Positions 46,367 to 56,359 of a DNA stretch of 64,000 bases are shown here, piece by piece (position 1 is the first letter of the stretch; every line of letters begins with the position of its first letter). Location of the stretch: assembly GCF_947498005.1 (NCBI RefSeq), contig NZ_CANMIW010000002.1, forward strand, positions 310,001 to 374,000, written 5' to 3'. The notes under the pieces are model-generated. The model was given only the letters and a program-made list of their open reading frames with translations. It was not told the DNA's origin and made no database searches. A program made the position numbers and the translations under genes. Source of the stretch: an uncultured Winogradskyella sp. (lineage in GTDB: Bacteria; Bacteroidota; Bacteroidia; Flavobacteriales; Flavobacteriaceae).

Positions 46367-49300
46367 ATGAAAACAAAATTCAGTTTATTGTTAATGCTGT
46401 TTTTTTCAATTTGTGCTTTCGCTCAGCAGATTGAGATTAGCGGAATTGTAACAACCGAAAGTGATGGGATGCCTTTGCCAGGAGCAAATGTCCTAGTACA
46501 AGGAACAAGTAGAGGTACTACAACAGATTTTGATGGTAAATTTACTATTAAAGTAACTTCAGGAGAACGCGTTGAGTTTAGCTACATTGGCTTAGAGACT
46601 CAAGTAATAGTAATTGAGAACCAAACAGAGCTAACAATTATTCTAAAAGATGACGTAGCTTCATTAAATGAAGTCGTTGTAATAGGTTATGGTACTCAGA
46701 AAAAAGAAGATTTAACAGGTGCAATTACTACAGTGAAGTCTGATGACATTGAAAAAACACCTAACAGTAACGTAATGCAATCTTTACAAGGTAAGGTTGC
46801 AGGTGTTCAAATTACAAGCAGTGGTTCTCCAGGAGGATCACCAAATGTGAGAGTAAGAGGTGTAAACTCTTATTTAGCAGGTAATAATCCATTATATGTT
46901 GTGGATGGTATGTTTTATGACAACATTGATTTTCTAGATTCAAGTCAAATTGAAACCATCTCTGTTTTAAAAGATGCTTCGTCTATTGCTATTTTTGGAC
47001 AAAGAGGTGTAAATGGTGTTATTATCGTTGAAACAAAAAATGGTAAATTAGAACAAAAACCTGTATTTACTTACACAGGTTATTCAGGGTTTCAAAATGC
47101 TCAGAACGTTGTCAAAATGGCTAACGCAGAGCAATTTGTTACTATGGCTTATGAGTCAGGATCACAAGCAGATATTGAGTTTGTAGAAAATGCCATTCAA
47201 CGTTATGGAAGAAGTAGAGTAAACCCTAATATTCCAGACGTCAACACAGACTGGTATAAAGAAGTATTGCGTGTGGCTCCAATTACTAGTCATGGAATTG
47301 GTGTAACAGGTGGAACGGAAAATACAACTTACGGTGTTAATGCTAACTATTTTTCACAAGATGGAATATTAGATATGAAAAATGAATACGAACGTTTCAA
47401 TATTCAATCTAATGTAGAGATAAAACTTTCTGATCGTATTACTGTAGGTACAAATGCTATTTTTAGTAATGCTACACAGTACAATCCTGAAAATGGTGCA
47501 TGGTTTCAGGCGTATTTTGCGGTGCCAATATTACCAGTTTATGATTATGTAAATACTGAAGCAGATCCAATTGCTTTTTCAGATGCAACAGCATTAGGTT
47601 ATCGTGGATCTCAAAATCCGTTTCCTGCAATGACTTTTAATGATAATCAGGTTAAAACCAGAAAAGTTTTAGCAAGTATGTTCTTAGAAGTAGATATAAT
47701 CACAGATAAACTAAAGTTTAAAACAGCTTATAGCCATGATTATTCTACAGTTTCTGAGCGAAATGTAAGATTACCATTTTTTATATCAGAAAATTCACAG
47801 CGTGAGACGTCTTCTATAAGACGAGCTGAATTAAAATTTTCTAATCAATTATGGGATAATACATTGACGTTTAAAGATAGTTTTGGCAATCATAATGTAA
47901 CCGTAATTGCCGGTACTTCATATCGCGATGATCAATTCAATACGTTTTCGGCAACAGGTAATGATGTTCAAGGAATTGGTCTTGAGAGCTCATGGTATTT
48001 AAATTTTGCAGATCCTACAACCTTCAGTAATCAAGTTAATGAAATAGGTGATAGGTTTTATTCATTTGCGCTTTTTGGTAGGTTAGAATATAGTTACAAG
48101 GATAAGTATTTATTAAATGCTACACTTAGACATGAAGGTGATGGTAGATTCCCAAAGAAGTTATGGGAAACAACACCATCAGTAGGTCTAGGTTGGGTAA
48201 TATCTAAAGAAGATTTCTTTGAAGAGAACAACCTTTTTAATTTTTTAAAATTAAGAGCTTCTTGGGGAAAATTAGCTAACGGATCATTAGGTGGAAGTAC
48301 AGGTACTAGAACGGTATCACAAGTAGTAACCGATATAGGAGATATACCTACAAATGGAATTTTAACGACAAATACGTTTCAAAACTTACGAAGAGAAATC
48401 TTGGAAGAAATGAATTTTGGTATTAGCTCACGTTTATTTGATAATAAATTAAGTTTAGAATTAGATTATTACATCAGAGATACGGAAAATCTAGTTTTAC
48501 CACGAGAAGTGCCTATAACAGCAGAAGTGGTAAATGATAACATTGGCGAAATGAGAAACCAAGGTTTAGAAATAGCTGCTAATTGGAGTCAAACCATAAA
48601 TGATAATTGGAGTTTTTCTATTGGTGGAAATATTGCAACTTTAAAAAACGAAGTTACTCAGATAAATAGCGAGCAAGGATATTTTGATACCGGAAGTGCA
48701 GAATTTCGTCAAAGGCTTATTGTAGGTGAACCTGTCAATGCCTTCTTTGGTTGGGAAGTAGCTGGTGTATATCAAAATGATGAGCAAATTGCATCTAGTG
48801 CTACAGCACAGTGCGAATTAACGGAAAATAACAACGAATTAGTTCCAGGGGATTTTATCTATAAAGATCAAAATAATGACGGAAAAATTGATGCAGATGA
48901 TAGAGTTGTTTTAGGTTCATATTTACCAACGTTTAATTATGGTGGTAACATTAATGTAGCTTACAAAAACTTTGATTTTTCTGTTGCTATTTCTGGTCAA
49001 ACAGGAAATAGTATTCTAAATAGAAAAAGAGGTGAAGTTATCTTTACTAATGATACAAATGTTGATGCAGAATTCGCAATTAACAGATGGCATGGTGAAG
49101 GAACTACGAATTCATTCCCATCATCAGAAGGTCGCAGAAAGGCTTGGAATCAAAAAATGAGTAGCTTCTTTGTTGAAGATGGCGCTTATTTCAGAGTTCA
49201 AAACATACAATTAGGTTATAGAATTCCCTCAAGCAGTTTTAAAGGGAAATTTTCGCCAGATGTTAAGGTAACTCTTACTGCTGAACGACCAATTACAATT

Positions 49301-49402
49301 TTTGATTATAATGGTTTTAATCCTGAAGTGGCAAATGGAGTAGATCGTCAAACCTACCCAGTACCAGCGGTTTATACTTTAGGAGTTAACATTAAAATAT
49401 AA
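46367..49402 (+). CDS. SusC-like TonB-dependent glycan importer
   Basis: The 1011-residue protein has a signal peptide (about 1-19, ending in CAFAQ), a carboxypeptidase-like regulatory domain (GIVTTESDGMPLPGANVLVQG to EFSYIGLETQ), a TonB box-plug region with NEVVVIGYGTQKKEDLTGAITTV and IETISVLKDASSIAIFGQRGVNGVI, and a 22-strand barrel ending in YTLGVNIKI. These are the marks of the SusC/RagA family. With SusD it forms the pedal-bin importer of oligosaccharides. It is the first gene of the PUL; susD follows after 15 bp. Confidence 0.95.
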   Translation: MKTKFSLLLMLFFSICAFAQQIEISGIVTTESDGMPLPGANVLVQGTSRGTTTDFDGKFTIKVTSGERVEFSYIGLETQVIVIENQTELTIILKDDVASLNEVVVIGYGTQKKEDLTGAITTVKSDDIEKTPNSNVMQSLQGKVAGVQITSSGSPGGSPNVRVRGVNSYLAGNNPLYVVDGMFYDNIDFLDSSQIETISVLKDASSIAIFGQRGVNGVIIVETKNGKLEQKPVFTYTGYSGFQNAQNVVKMANAEQFVTMAYESGSQADIEFVENAIQRYGRSRVNPNIPDVNTDWYKEVLRVAPITSHGIGVTGGTENTTYGVNANYFSQDGILDMKNEYERFNIQSNVEIKLSDRITVGTNAIFSNATQYNPENGAWFQAYFAVPILPVYDYVNTEADPIAFSDATALGYRGSQNPFPAMTFNDNQVKTRKVLASMFLEVDIITDKLKFKTAYSHDYSTVSERNVRLPFFISENSQRETSSIRRAELKFSNQLWDNTLTFKDSFGNHNVTVIAGTSYRDDQFNTFSATGNDVQGIGLESSWYLNFADPTTFSNQVNEIGDRFYSFALFGRLEYSYKDKYLLNATLRHEGDGRFPKKLWETTPSVGLGWVISKEDFFEENNLFNFLKLRASWGKLANGSLGGSTGTRTVSQVVTDIGDIPTNGILTTNTFQNLRREILEEMNFGISSRLFDNKLSLELDYYIRDTENLVLPREVPITAEVVNDNIGEMRNQGLEIAANWSQTINDNWSFSIGGNIATLKNEVTQINSEQGYFDTGSAEFRQRLIVGEPVNAFFGWEVAGVYQNDEQIASSATAQCELTENNNELVPGDFIYKDQNNDGKIDADDRVVLGSYLPTFNYGGNINVAYKNFDFSVAISGQTGNSILNRKRGEVIFTNDTNVDAEFAINRWHGEGTTNSFPSSEGRRKAWNQKMSSFFVEDGAYFRVQNIQLGYRIPSSSFKGKFSPDVKVTLTAERPITIFDYNGFNPEVANGVDRQTYPVPAVYTLGVNIKI

Positions 49403-49417
49403 TAAAAAAAGCTAAAC

Positions 49418-50953
49418 ATGAAAAATTTAAAACAAGTAACAAAACAGCTGGCTTTAATGTTGGCGGTCTTTACAGCATTCTTTGCTTGTACAGATAAATT
49501 AGAAGAAAACGACGGACAACTGGCTGCAGATGATTTAGATTTAACCATTTCAGAAGATATGATTCTTCCACTTATTGGTGCATATTCAGCAGTTTATTCT
49601 AGAGGATGGGAAGATCCTTTATTAATAGGTGTGAGAGGTGATGATGTAAACGCAGGTGGATTAGGAGATCAGCCGCAGTTTGCAGATACAGATCTATTTG
49701 TATACGACAATGGATTTTGGATGTACAACCAAATATGGGAAAACTTTTATGGAGACATAGTAAGAATTGTTAGTTCACGAGAAACAATTCAAAATTATAA
49801 AGATTTTGCTATAGGAGATTACGTTGATAAAGCAGACCAATATATGGCAGAGTGTAAAGTGTTAAGTGGATTTACACATTTTCAAATGTCAAGATTATGG
49901 GGAGATATTTTTATCATTAACTCATCTGATATTACATCAGAATTAGAGAATGGAGTAAAAACTAAAGCTGAGGTAATGCAATATATATCGGATTTAATGG
50001 ATGAAGCAATTCCGTTTTTGCCAAATCAAAGACCTAATGAAAGAGAAGATGTCTCTGCAGGCGTAACTAAATATACGGCATTAGCAATTAAAGCTTTAGC
50101 AAATTTAGAATTAGAGAATTACCAAGGTGTAGCAGATGCAACTAGCGAAATTATAAGTTCAGATAAGTTTAATTTATATCCAGATTTTTACGAGTTGTTT
50201 AAAAAGCCTGGCGAAAGAAGTAATGAAAACCTTTTTGAGCTTCAATTCTCAGATTACAATACAGAATCAGGAGCTACAAACAATCACTTATATGCGCCAT
50301 TTGGACCTTCTAGTTGGACACCTGCAGTCTCAACAGCTTCTGGAGGATGGGGTTTTTATGAGCCAAGTTTAAAGTATATCAAGTTTATGATTGATAGAGG
50401 TGATCAAACAAGGTTAGTAACTAGTGTGAATTTTACACCAAGAGGAATGGATGAATTAATGTTAGATCCTAATTATGCTACCTTACCTAGCTATATTTCT
50501 AATACAACATTAGATGGCGATATATTTAACGATTATCCTAGGGCTATGTTTGGTAGTGGTAAACACTATTTACCATCAAACCAATTAACACCTGGTAGAA
50601 ATAGTTATGGCTCAAGTAAGAATTTCATTGTAATTAGATATGCAGAAATATTATTAATGCATGCAGAAGCACTGACACAAGGAGCTACTAGTTCTGCGAT
50701 GACAGCAGATCAAGCTGTTAATATGGTAAGAGGAAGAGTCGGAATGCCTTCACTTACTGGTGTAACAAATGACCAAGTTATGGATGAAAAATTTGCTGAA
50801 CTTGGTATGGAATGGGGTGTTCGTTATTTTGATATGATTCGATTAAATAAATATGACGAATTAAGCTACGATGGCAGAACTTTTACCGCAGATAAAGAGC
50901 TTTTACCTTATCCGCAGAATCAATTGGATTTGTTACCACTTAATAACAATTAA
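49418..50953 (+). CDS. SusD-like surface glycan-binding lipoprotein
   Basis: The 511-residue protein has a lipoprotein signal with Cys24 (AFFACTDK), the helical TPR-like SusD core (MWEN-type segments such as YNQIWENFYGDIVRIVSS and LSGFTHFQMSRLWGD) and the C-terminal RagB/SusD part (NFIVIRYAEILLMHAEAL and LGMEWGVRYFDMIRL). It forms the lid over the SusC barrel and binds the glycan. It lies 15 bp after susC and 11 bp before the next lipoprotein gene, so the three are one transcript. Confidence 0.95.
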   Translation: MKNLKQVTKQLALMLAVFTAFFACTDKLEENDGQLAADDLDLTISEDMILPLIGAYSAVYSRGWEDPLLIGVRGDDVNAGGLGDQPQFADTDLFVYDNGFWMYNQIWENFYGDIVRIVSSRETIQNYKDFAIGDYVDKADQYMAECKVLSGFTHFQMSRLWGDIFIINSSDITSELENGVKTKAEVMQYISDLMDEAIPFLPNQRPNEREDVSAGVTKYTALAIKALANLELENYQGVADATSEIISSDKFNLYPDFYELFKKPGERSNENLFELQFSDYNTESGATNNHLYAPFGPSSWTPAVSTASGGWGFYEPSLKYIKFMIDRGDQTRLVTSVNFTPRGMDELMLDPNYATLPSYISNTTLDGDIFNDYPRAMFGSGKHYLPSNQLTPGRNSYGSSKNFIVIRYAEILLMHAEALTQGATSSAMTADQAVNMVRGRVGMPSLTGVTNDQVMDEKFAELGMEWGVRYFDMIRLNKYDELSYDGRTFTADKELLPYPQNQLDLLPLNNN

Positions 50954-50964
50954 AAAATAAGAAA

Positions 50965-52707
50965 ATGAAAAATATAAAAACATACATATTTGCATTAACG
51001 GCTTTGCTAATGTTAGGTTCTTGTTACGAAGGGATTGATCCAATCACAGCGGTAGATCCAGGTAACGATGTTGGAGCACCAGTTATTTCTATTGTAAAAC
51101 CAAGTGAAGGTTTTGAGATACAAGTGCCAGAACCAGTGACTTCAACAGCAATAGAGTTCAGAGTAGAAGATGACATTGAAATTATGTCAGTTTCTGTAAG
51201 TCTAGATGGACAAGTTATTGCAGCTTTCGATTCATTTTTAGACTATAGAATTTTTAATAGTGAATTTGTTTACGATAACATTACAACTGGTGAACACGTA
51301 TTACAAGTTACTGCTGTAGATATAGTAGGGAATGAAACTATAGCAACGTCAAATTTTAGTAAAGAACCACCTTATACACCACTTTTTAGTGGAGAAACAT
51401 TTTACATGAATTTTGATGGTAGTTATACTGAATTGGTAACAGTTACGGATGCTACAGAGGTTGGTATGCCAAGTTTTGCTCCAGAAGCTCGTGTGGGTTC
51501 AGGTGCTTATGCTGGTGCTACAGATTCTTATTTAACATTCCCGACAAGTGGATTGTTAGGAAATCAATTTAGTGCTTCATTTTGGACCAAAGTTAATGCA
51601 GATCCAGACCGTGCAGGTGTCTTAGTTATTGGGCCACCAGATGATGCAAATCCTGATGCCCAAAATAACAGAACAAGTGGATTTAGATTATTTAGAGAAA
51701 ATGCAGGAGGCATGCAACGTTTTAAGCTTAATGTAGGTAATGGTACTGCAGATTCTTGGTTTGATGGAGGTACTGATGCAGATGTAGACCCAACAACAGA
51801 TGAGTGGGTACACATTGCATTTACTATTTCAGAATCTGAAGCGGTTGTTTATATCAATGGAGAAGTCGTAAAGCAAGGCACATTAGATGGTGGAGTTGAT
51901 TGGACTGGTTGTGATGTGCTATCTATAATGTCTGGTGCTCCAAGGTTTTCAGGTTGGGGACATGAATCTGATAGTGGTTATATGGATGATTTAAGATTAT
52001 TCAATATCGCTTTATCACAAGATGAAATTGTTGGAATGATTGCGCAAAGTGACGAAATTTTTAAACTAGGGTTTAATGGTAGTTATACCGATAGTTACAG
52101 TGATGAAGATTGTACAGAAGTAGGAAACCCTTCTTATACAGGATCTAGTGATGCTTATGAAGGAAATAATGCTTATTTAGGTGCAACTGATTCGTATTTA
52201 ACTTTCCCAACAGCTGGCTTACTAAACGAAGAGTTTTCTGCAGTGTTTAGATACAAAGTAAATGAAACGCCAGATAGAGCAGGTATTTTAGTAATAGGTC
52301 CACCAGATGCGGATAATCCAGATGCTCAAAACAATAGATCTAGTGGTTTTAGGTTATTCCGAGAAAATGCAGGTGGATTACAAAGAATAAAATTAAATGC
52401 AGGTAACGGCACAGCCGATTCTTGGTTTGATGGTGGTGCAGACGCAGATATTGATCCTACAAGTAACCAATGGCATCAAGTCGCGTTTACAATATCAGCT
52501 ACAGAATGTGTTGTATATATTGATGGTGTTGTGGTAAAACAAGGCGAATTCTCAGGTATAGATTGGACGGATTGTGATGTGTTATCTATAATGTCTGGAG
52601 CACCAAGATTTACAGGATGGAATCATAATTCCGATGAGAGTGCAATGGATGATTTAAGAATATTTAAAAAAGCACTTTCTCACACAGAAATACTTTCAAT
52701 GCTATAA
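50965..52707 (+). CDS. Surface lipoprotein with Ig-like domain and two tandem LamG domains
   Basis: The 580-residue protein has a lipoprotein signal with Cys20 (MLGSCYEG), an Ig-like domain (about 35-135, with EFRVEDDIEIMSVSVSLDG) and two Laminin-G-3/concanavalin-like domains (about 145-355 and 362-575). The two domains are close copies, sharing AGATDSYLTFPT, RAGxLVIGPPD, DAQNN and GFRLFRENAGG. It holds the place of SusE/SusF-type surface glycan-binding proteins after susD. Binding of the substrate polymer is likely; no catalytic residues are evident. Confidence 0.85.
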   Translation: MKNIKTYIFALTALLMLGSCYEGIDPITAVDPGNDVGAPVISIVKPSEGFEIQVPEPVTSTAIEFRVEDDIEIMSVSVSLDGQVIAAFDSFLDYRIFNSEFVYDNITTGEHVLQVTAVDIVGNETIATSNFSKEPPYTPLFSGETFYMNFDGSYTELVTVTDATEVGMPSFAPEARVGSGAYAGATDSYLTFPTSGLLGNQFSASFWTKVNADPDRAGVLVIGPPDDANPDAQNNRTSGFRLFRENAGGMQRFKLNVGNGTADSWFDGGTDADVDPTTDEWVHIAFTISESEAVVYINGEVVKQGTLDGGVDWTGCDVLSIMSGAPRFSGWGHESDSGYMDDLRLFNIALSQDEIVGMIAQSDEIFKLGFNGSYTDSYSDEDCTEVGNPSYTGSSDAYEGNNAYLGATDSYLTFPTAGLLNEEFSAVFRYKVNETPDRAGILVIGPPDADNPDAQNNRSSGFRLFRENAGGLQRIKLNAGNGTADSWFDGGADADIDPTSNQWHQVAFTISATECVVYIDGVVVKQGEFSGIDWTDCDVLSIMSGAPRFTGWNHNSDESAMDDLRIFKKALSHTEILSML

Positions 52708-52754
52708 TAGTATTGTCTTTAAATAAGATATTTTGTTTGAATTAGTCTTTATAC

Positions 52755-52791
52755 CTTTAGCTGTATTTGTCTATGATAAATGCAGCTAAAG
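52755..52791 (+). other. 14-bp mRNA hairpin between the binding-protein and enzyme genes
   Basis: ctttagctgtattt pairs with aaatgcagctaaag (one G-U wobble) around a nine-base loop, 47 bp after the LamG gene stop and 19 bp before the first GH144 ATG. It is followed by tttatctaaatttt, not by a clean T-run. It could weaken read-through or protect the upstream mRNA end. Confidence 0.6.
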
Positions 52792-52810
52792 TTTATCTAA
52801 ATTTTAGTAA

Positions 52811-54184
52811 ATGAAAAAATCAAAACATATACATTTTGTGATTTTGATAACTGGGCTATTACTCATATTTTCTTGTAGTAATACCAATACCACCAAAGAA
52901 TTAAGTGAAGCTATACAAGAAGAAAGTGAGTCTTTTAATGAAGAGCTTCTAGATAAAGTTCAACATCAAACATTCAACTATTTTTGGGAAGGTGCAGAGC
53001 CTAACTCAGGTTTGGCCAGAGAGCGTATTCATATGGACGATAAGTATCCATCATCTCCAAAAAATACAGTAACAACAGGTGGAAGTGGATTTGGACTAAT
53101 GGCTATATTGGTTGGTGTAGAAAGGGGTTGGATAACTAAAGAACAAGCTATAAGTAGGTATCATAAAATAGTAAGTTTTTTAGCTAAAGCCGATCGTTTT
53201 CATGGTGCTTGGCCACATTGGATCAATGGAGAAACAGGTAAAGTTTACCCTTTCGGAAAAAAGGATAACGGTGGAGATTTAGTTGAAACAGCTTTTCTGA
53301 TCCAAGGATTACTTACCGTTTCTGAATATTTTAAAGGAACCAATCCTGAAGAATTAGAACTTAGAGATAAAATAGATAAATTATGGAAAACAGTTGAATG
53401 GGATTGGTATACAAAAAATGGAGAAGATGTTTTATATTGGCATTGGTCGCCTGAATATGAATGGGAAATGAATTTTCCAGTTGGTGGTTATAATGAATGT
53501 TTAATAATGTATGTACTCGCAGCTGCTTCTCCTACACATTCAATTAAAAAATCTGTATACGATAAAGGTTGGGCACGTAACGGAAATATTATTTCTAAAG
53601 ATTCAATGTATAATTTACCTTTGGTTTTAGATTATTTTGAACATAACGAGGCACAAATAGGACCCCTTTTCTGGGCACACTATTCATACTTAGGATTAGA
53701 TCCCAATGGGCTTTCAGATCAATATGCAGATTATTGGGAGCTCACTCAAAACCATGCTAAAATTCATTATAAATATGCGGTAGAAAATCCTAAAGAATAT
53801 AGAGGTTACGGCGAAAATCTTTGGGGACTAACATCGAGCTATTCAATAAAGGGGTATTCGGGTCATAGACCAGGAGCAGATTTAGGCGTTATCTCGCCAA
53901 CAGCAGCACTTTCTTCATTTCCATATACACCAAAAGAGAGTATGCAAATGCTAAAATATCTATATAAAGAACAAGATTCTTTAATTGGCAAGTATGGACC
54001 TTATGATGCCTTTAGCTTGCATGACAAATGGAGCAAACCAAGGTACTTAGCAATAGATCAAGGGCCAATTCCGGTAATGATAGAGAATTATAGAACTGGC
54101 TTATTGTGGAATTTGTTTATGAGCAATACAGATGTCAAAGCAGGCTTAGATAAACTAGGCTTTACTTACACTATAAGAGATTAA
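52811..54184 (+). CDS. GH144-like glucanase (glucoamylase-like family PF10091), lipoprotein
   Basis: The 457-residue protein has a lipoprotein signal with Cys22 (LIFSCSNT) and an (alpha/alpha)6-barrel domain recognised by FNYFWEGAEPNSGLARER, VTTGGSGFGLMAILVGVERG, RFHGAWPHWINGETG, KKDNGGDLVETAFLIQGLL, YWHWSPEYEWEM, and GPIPVMIENYRTGLLW. This is the family formerly called glycoamylase-like; its characterised bacterial members are endo-beta-1,2-glucanases of GH144. It would cut the polymer on the cell surface or in the periplasm. It is the first enzyme of the PUL, 103 bp after the LamG gene and two bases before its paralogue. Confidence 0.85.
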   Translation: MKKSKHIHFVILITGLLLIFSCSNTNTTKELSEAIQEESESFNEELLDKVQHQTFNYFWEGAEPNSGLARERIHMDDKYPSSPKNTVTTGGSGFGLMAILVGVERGWITKEQAISRYHKIVSFLAKADRFHGAWPHWINGETGKVYPFGKKDNGGDLVETAFLIQGLLTVSEYFKGTNPEELELRDKIDKLWKTVEWDWYTKNGEDVLYWHWSPEYEWEMNFPVGGYNECLIMYVLAAASPTHSIKKSVYDKGWARNGNIISKDSMYNLPLVLDYFEHNEAQIGPLFWAHYSYLGLDPNGLSDQYADYWELTQNHAKIHYKYAVENPKEYRGYGENLWGLTSSYSIKGYSGHRPGADLGVISPTAALSSFPYTPKESMQMLKYLYKEQDSLIGKYGPYDAFSLHDKWSKPRYLAIDQGPIPVMIENYRTGLLWNLFMSNTDVKAGLDKLGFTYTIRD

Positions 54185-54186
54185 AT

Positions 54187-55545
54187 ATGAAAAAATATAG
54201 TTTATTAATTATTGTAGTCCTTTTGTTCAATTGTGGTTCAGATGATGGACCAGGTTGGCAAGAACCTTACGATCCTAGTGATGATGATCCAATTGTTGAA
54301 ACATTAACTGACGAGGAAATAATGGATTTAACTCAAGAATTAACGTTTAAATATTTTTGGGATTTTGCAGAAAGTAATTCTGGTGCAGCAAAAGAGCGTT
54401 ATCATCCTAATGATCCTTCAAACAGTCAAAATGTTGTCACAACAGGAGGTAGTGGCTTTGGGCTGATGGCAATACTAGTTGGTATTGAAAGAGGATATAT
54501 TTCAAGAGAAGAGGGTTTTAACAGATTAGATCAAATTTTAAACTTTTTTGAAAATGCAGATCGTTTCCATGGAGCTTGGTCGCATTGGATTGATGGTAAT
54601 ACAGGTAACGTAATTCCTTTTAGTGATCAAGATAACGGTGGCGATTTAGTAGAAACAGCACTTTTTGCACAAGGTTTAATTTGTGTAAAAGAATATTTTA
54701 AAGATGGTTCTGCGGAGGAGGCAGCATTGGCAACTCAGGCAGACACATTATGGAAAGGTGTAGAATGGGATTGGTACACTCAAAACCAGAATGCATTATA
54801 CTGGCATTGGAGTCCTACTAATGGATTTTCAATTAATTTAGAATTAAAAGGTTATAATGAAACGCTTATTGCATTTGTATTGGGAGCTGCTTCACCAGAT
54901 TATACAATACCGACGGAAGTGTATCATCAAGGATGGGCAAGTAACGGTAATATTGTGACATCTTCTAGTCAATACAATATACCATTAATTCTAGACCATG
55001 CAGGTTCTGGAACTGGTCCCTTATTTTGGGCACATTATTCGCACTTAGGCTTAAATCCCGAAAACTTAACAGATCAATATGCGAATTACTGGGATTTAAA
55101 TGTGAATCATACCAAAATTAATTATCAATACTGTGTTAACAATCCAAATGATTTTGAAGATTATGGTGAGGAGTGTTGGGGTTTAACAGCAAGTTATTCA
55201 AGAAATACAGATGGCTCAACAGGCTACTTAGCGCACGATCCTCAACATGATATAGGTGTGATTTCTCCAACAGCAGCAATAAGTTCAATTCCATATACAC
55301 CAGAAGAATCATTAGCAGCAATGCATTATTTTTATTCAAAGAAGGCTATTTTATTAGGTGCAGCAGGCTTTTATGATGCATTTAGTCCTGAGTATAATGA
55401 CTGGGTAACAGAACGTTATTTAGCCATAGATCAAGGTCCGCAAATTATTATGATAGAAAACTACAGAACTGGTTTATTATGGGATTTGTTTATGCAGAAT
55501 GCAGATGTGCAAAATGGTTTAACAACACTTGGGTATAATTATTAA
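54187..55545 (+). CDS. Second GH144-like glucanase, lipoprotein
   Basis: The 452-residue protein is a paralogue of the preceding enzyme: lipoprotein signal with Cys16 (LLFNCGSDDG), then KYFWDFAESNSGAAKERY, VTTGGSGFGLMAILVGIERG, RFHGAWSHWIDGNTG, DQDNGGDLVETALFAQGL, YWHWSPTNGFSIN and GPQIIMIENYRTGLLWDLF. It differs by an acidic linker after the lipid anchor and by short insertions near the end (RNTDGSTGYLAHD). The start is two bases after the stop of the first copy. The pair probably acts on the same backbone with different chain-length or branching preference. Confidence 0.85.
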   Translation: MKKYSLLIIVVLLFNCGSDDGPGWQEPYDPSDDDPIVETLTDEEIMDLTQELTFKYFWDFAESNSGAAKERYHPNDPSNSQNVVTTGGSGFGLMAILVGIERGYISREEGFNRLDQILNFFENADRFHGAWSHWIDGNTGNVIPFSDQDNGGDLVETALFAQGLICVKEYFKDGSAEEAALATQADTLWKGVEWDWYTQNQNALYWHWSPTNGFSINLELKGYNETLIAFVLGAASPDYTIPTEVYHQGWASNGNIVTSSSQYNIPLILDHAGSGTGPLFWAHYSHLGLNPENLTDQYANYWDLNVNHTKINYQYCVNNPNDFEDYGEECWGLTASYSRNTDGSTGYLAHDPQHDIGVISPTAAISSIPYTPEESLAAMHYFYSKKAILLGAAGFYDAFSPEYNDWVTERYLAIDQGPQIIMIENYRTGLLWDLFMQNADVQNGLTTLGYNY

Positions 55546-55555
55546 TAACATATAT

Positions 55556-56353
55556 ATGAAACATTTTATTTCTTTTTTTTCATTGGTATTATTTACTTCA
55601 TTTTGTTCGTTAAACGCACAAGAAGGAAAATCATCTAAAGATCTATTTTCTTATGAAGCGCATGTTGTAGATTCAGATACTTTAAATTATAGAATGCTTT
55701 TACCTGAAAACTTTGATGAATCAAAAACATATCCTTTGGTGTTATTTCTTCATGGTGCAGGTGAGAGAGGGGATAATAATAAAAACCAACTTGTGCATGG
55801 TAGTAGTTTATTTTTAAATGAAACCACTAGAGATTCATTACCTGCAATTATAATATTTCCTCAATGTGCTAAAGGTGATTATTGGTCTAAATTTGAAGCT
55901 GATCGTACTACAAAACCAATTACTTTCAAATATAAATACAATGATAATCCTACTACAGCGATGGCTTTAGTAATGGATTTAATGGATAACATGGTAAGCC
56001 AACCATTTGTAAAAACAGACCAAGTTTATGTAATGGGTTTGTCAATGGGTGGCATGGGAACTTTTGAAATTTTATATCGCAAACCCAAAATGTTTGCAGC
56101 AGCAATTCCTATTTGTGGAGGTGGTGATCCAGAATCCGCAGTATCCTATGCAACAGATGTACCTTTATGGATAATTCATGGTGCTAAAGACGATGTTGTT
56201 GATCCTAAATTATCTCTAAGTATGGCGTCTGCAATACTGAGTGCAGGCGGATTTCCTAAATTGACCATCTACGATTTTGCAAATCATAACAGTTGGGATC
56301 CTGCTTTTGCCGAACCAGAATTATTAACATGGCTTTTTTCAAATTCTAAATAA
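55556..56353 (+). CDS. Exported serine esterase/hydrolase, prolyl-oligopeptidase-like alpha/beta fold
   Basis: From the ATG at 55556 the product has 265 residues with a signal peptide (about 1-20, ending in SLNAQ). The alpha/beta-hydrolase fold has the oxyanion segment LFLHGAGERGDN, the nucleophile serine in GLSMGGMGTFE, an aspartate in HGAKDDVVDPK and a histidine in FANHNSWDP, completing a triad. This is the group of carboxylesterase/phospholipase-like enzymes common in PULs. It may remove acyl groups from the glycan. A longer frame begins at 55529 inside the previous gene's end and lacks a signal peptide. Confidence 0.82.
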   Translation: MKHFISFFSLVLFTSFCSLNAQEGKSSKDLFSYEAHVVDSDTLNYRMLLPENFDESKTYPLVLFLHGAGERGDNNKNQLVHGSSLFLNETTRDSLPAIIIFPQCAKGDYWSKFEADRTTKPITFKYKYNDNPTTAMALVMDLMDNMVSQPFVKTDQVYVMGLSMGGMGTFEILYRKPKMFAAAIPICGGGDPESAVSYATDVPLWIIHGAKDDVVDPKLSLSMASAILSAGGFPKLTIYDFANHNSWDPAFAEPELLTWLFSNSK

Positions 56354-56359
56354 ATTAAA

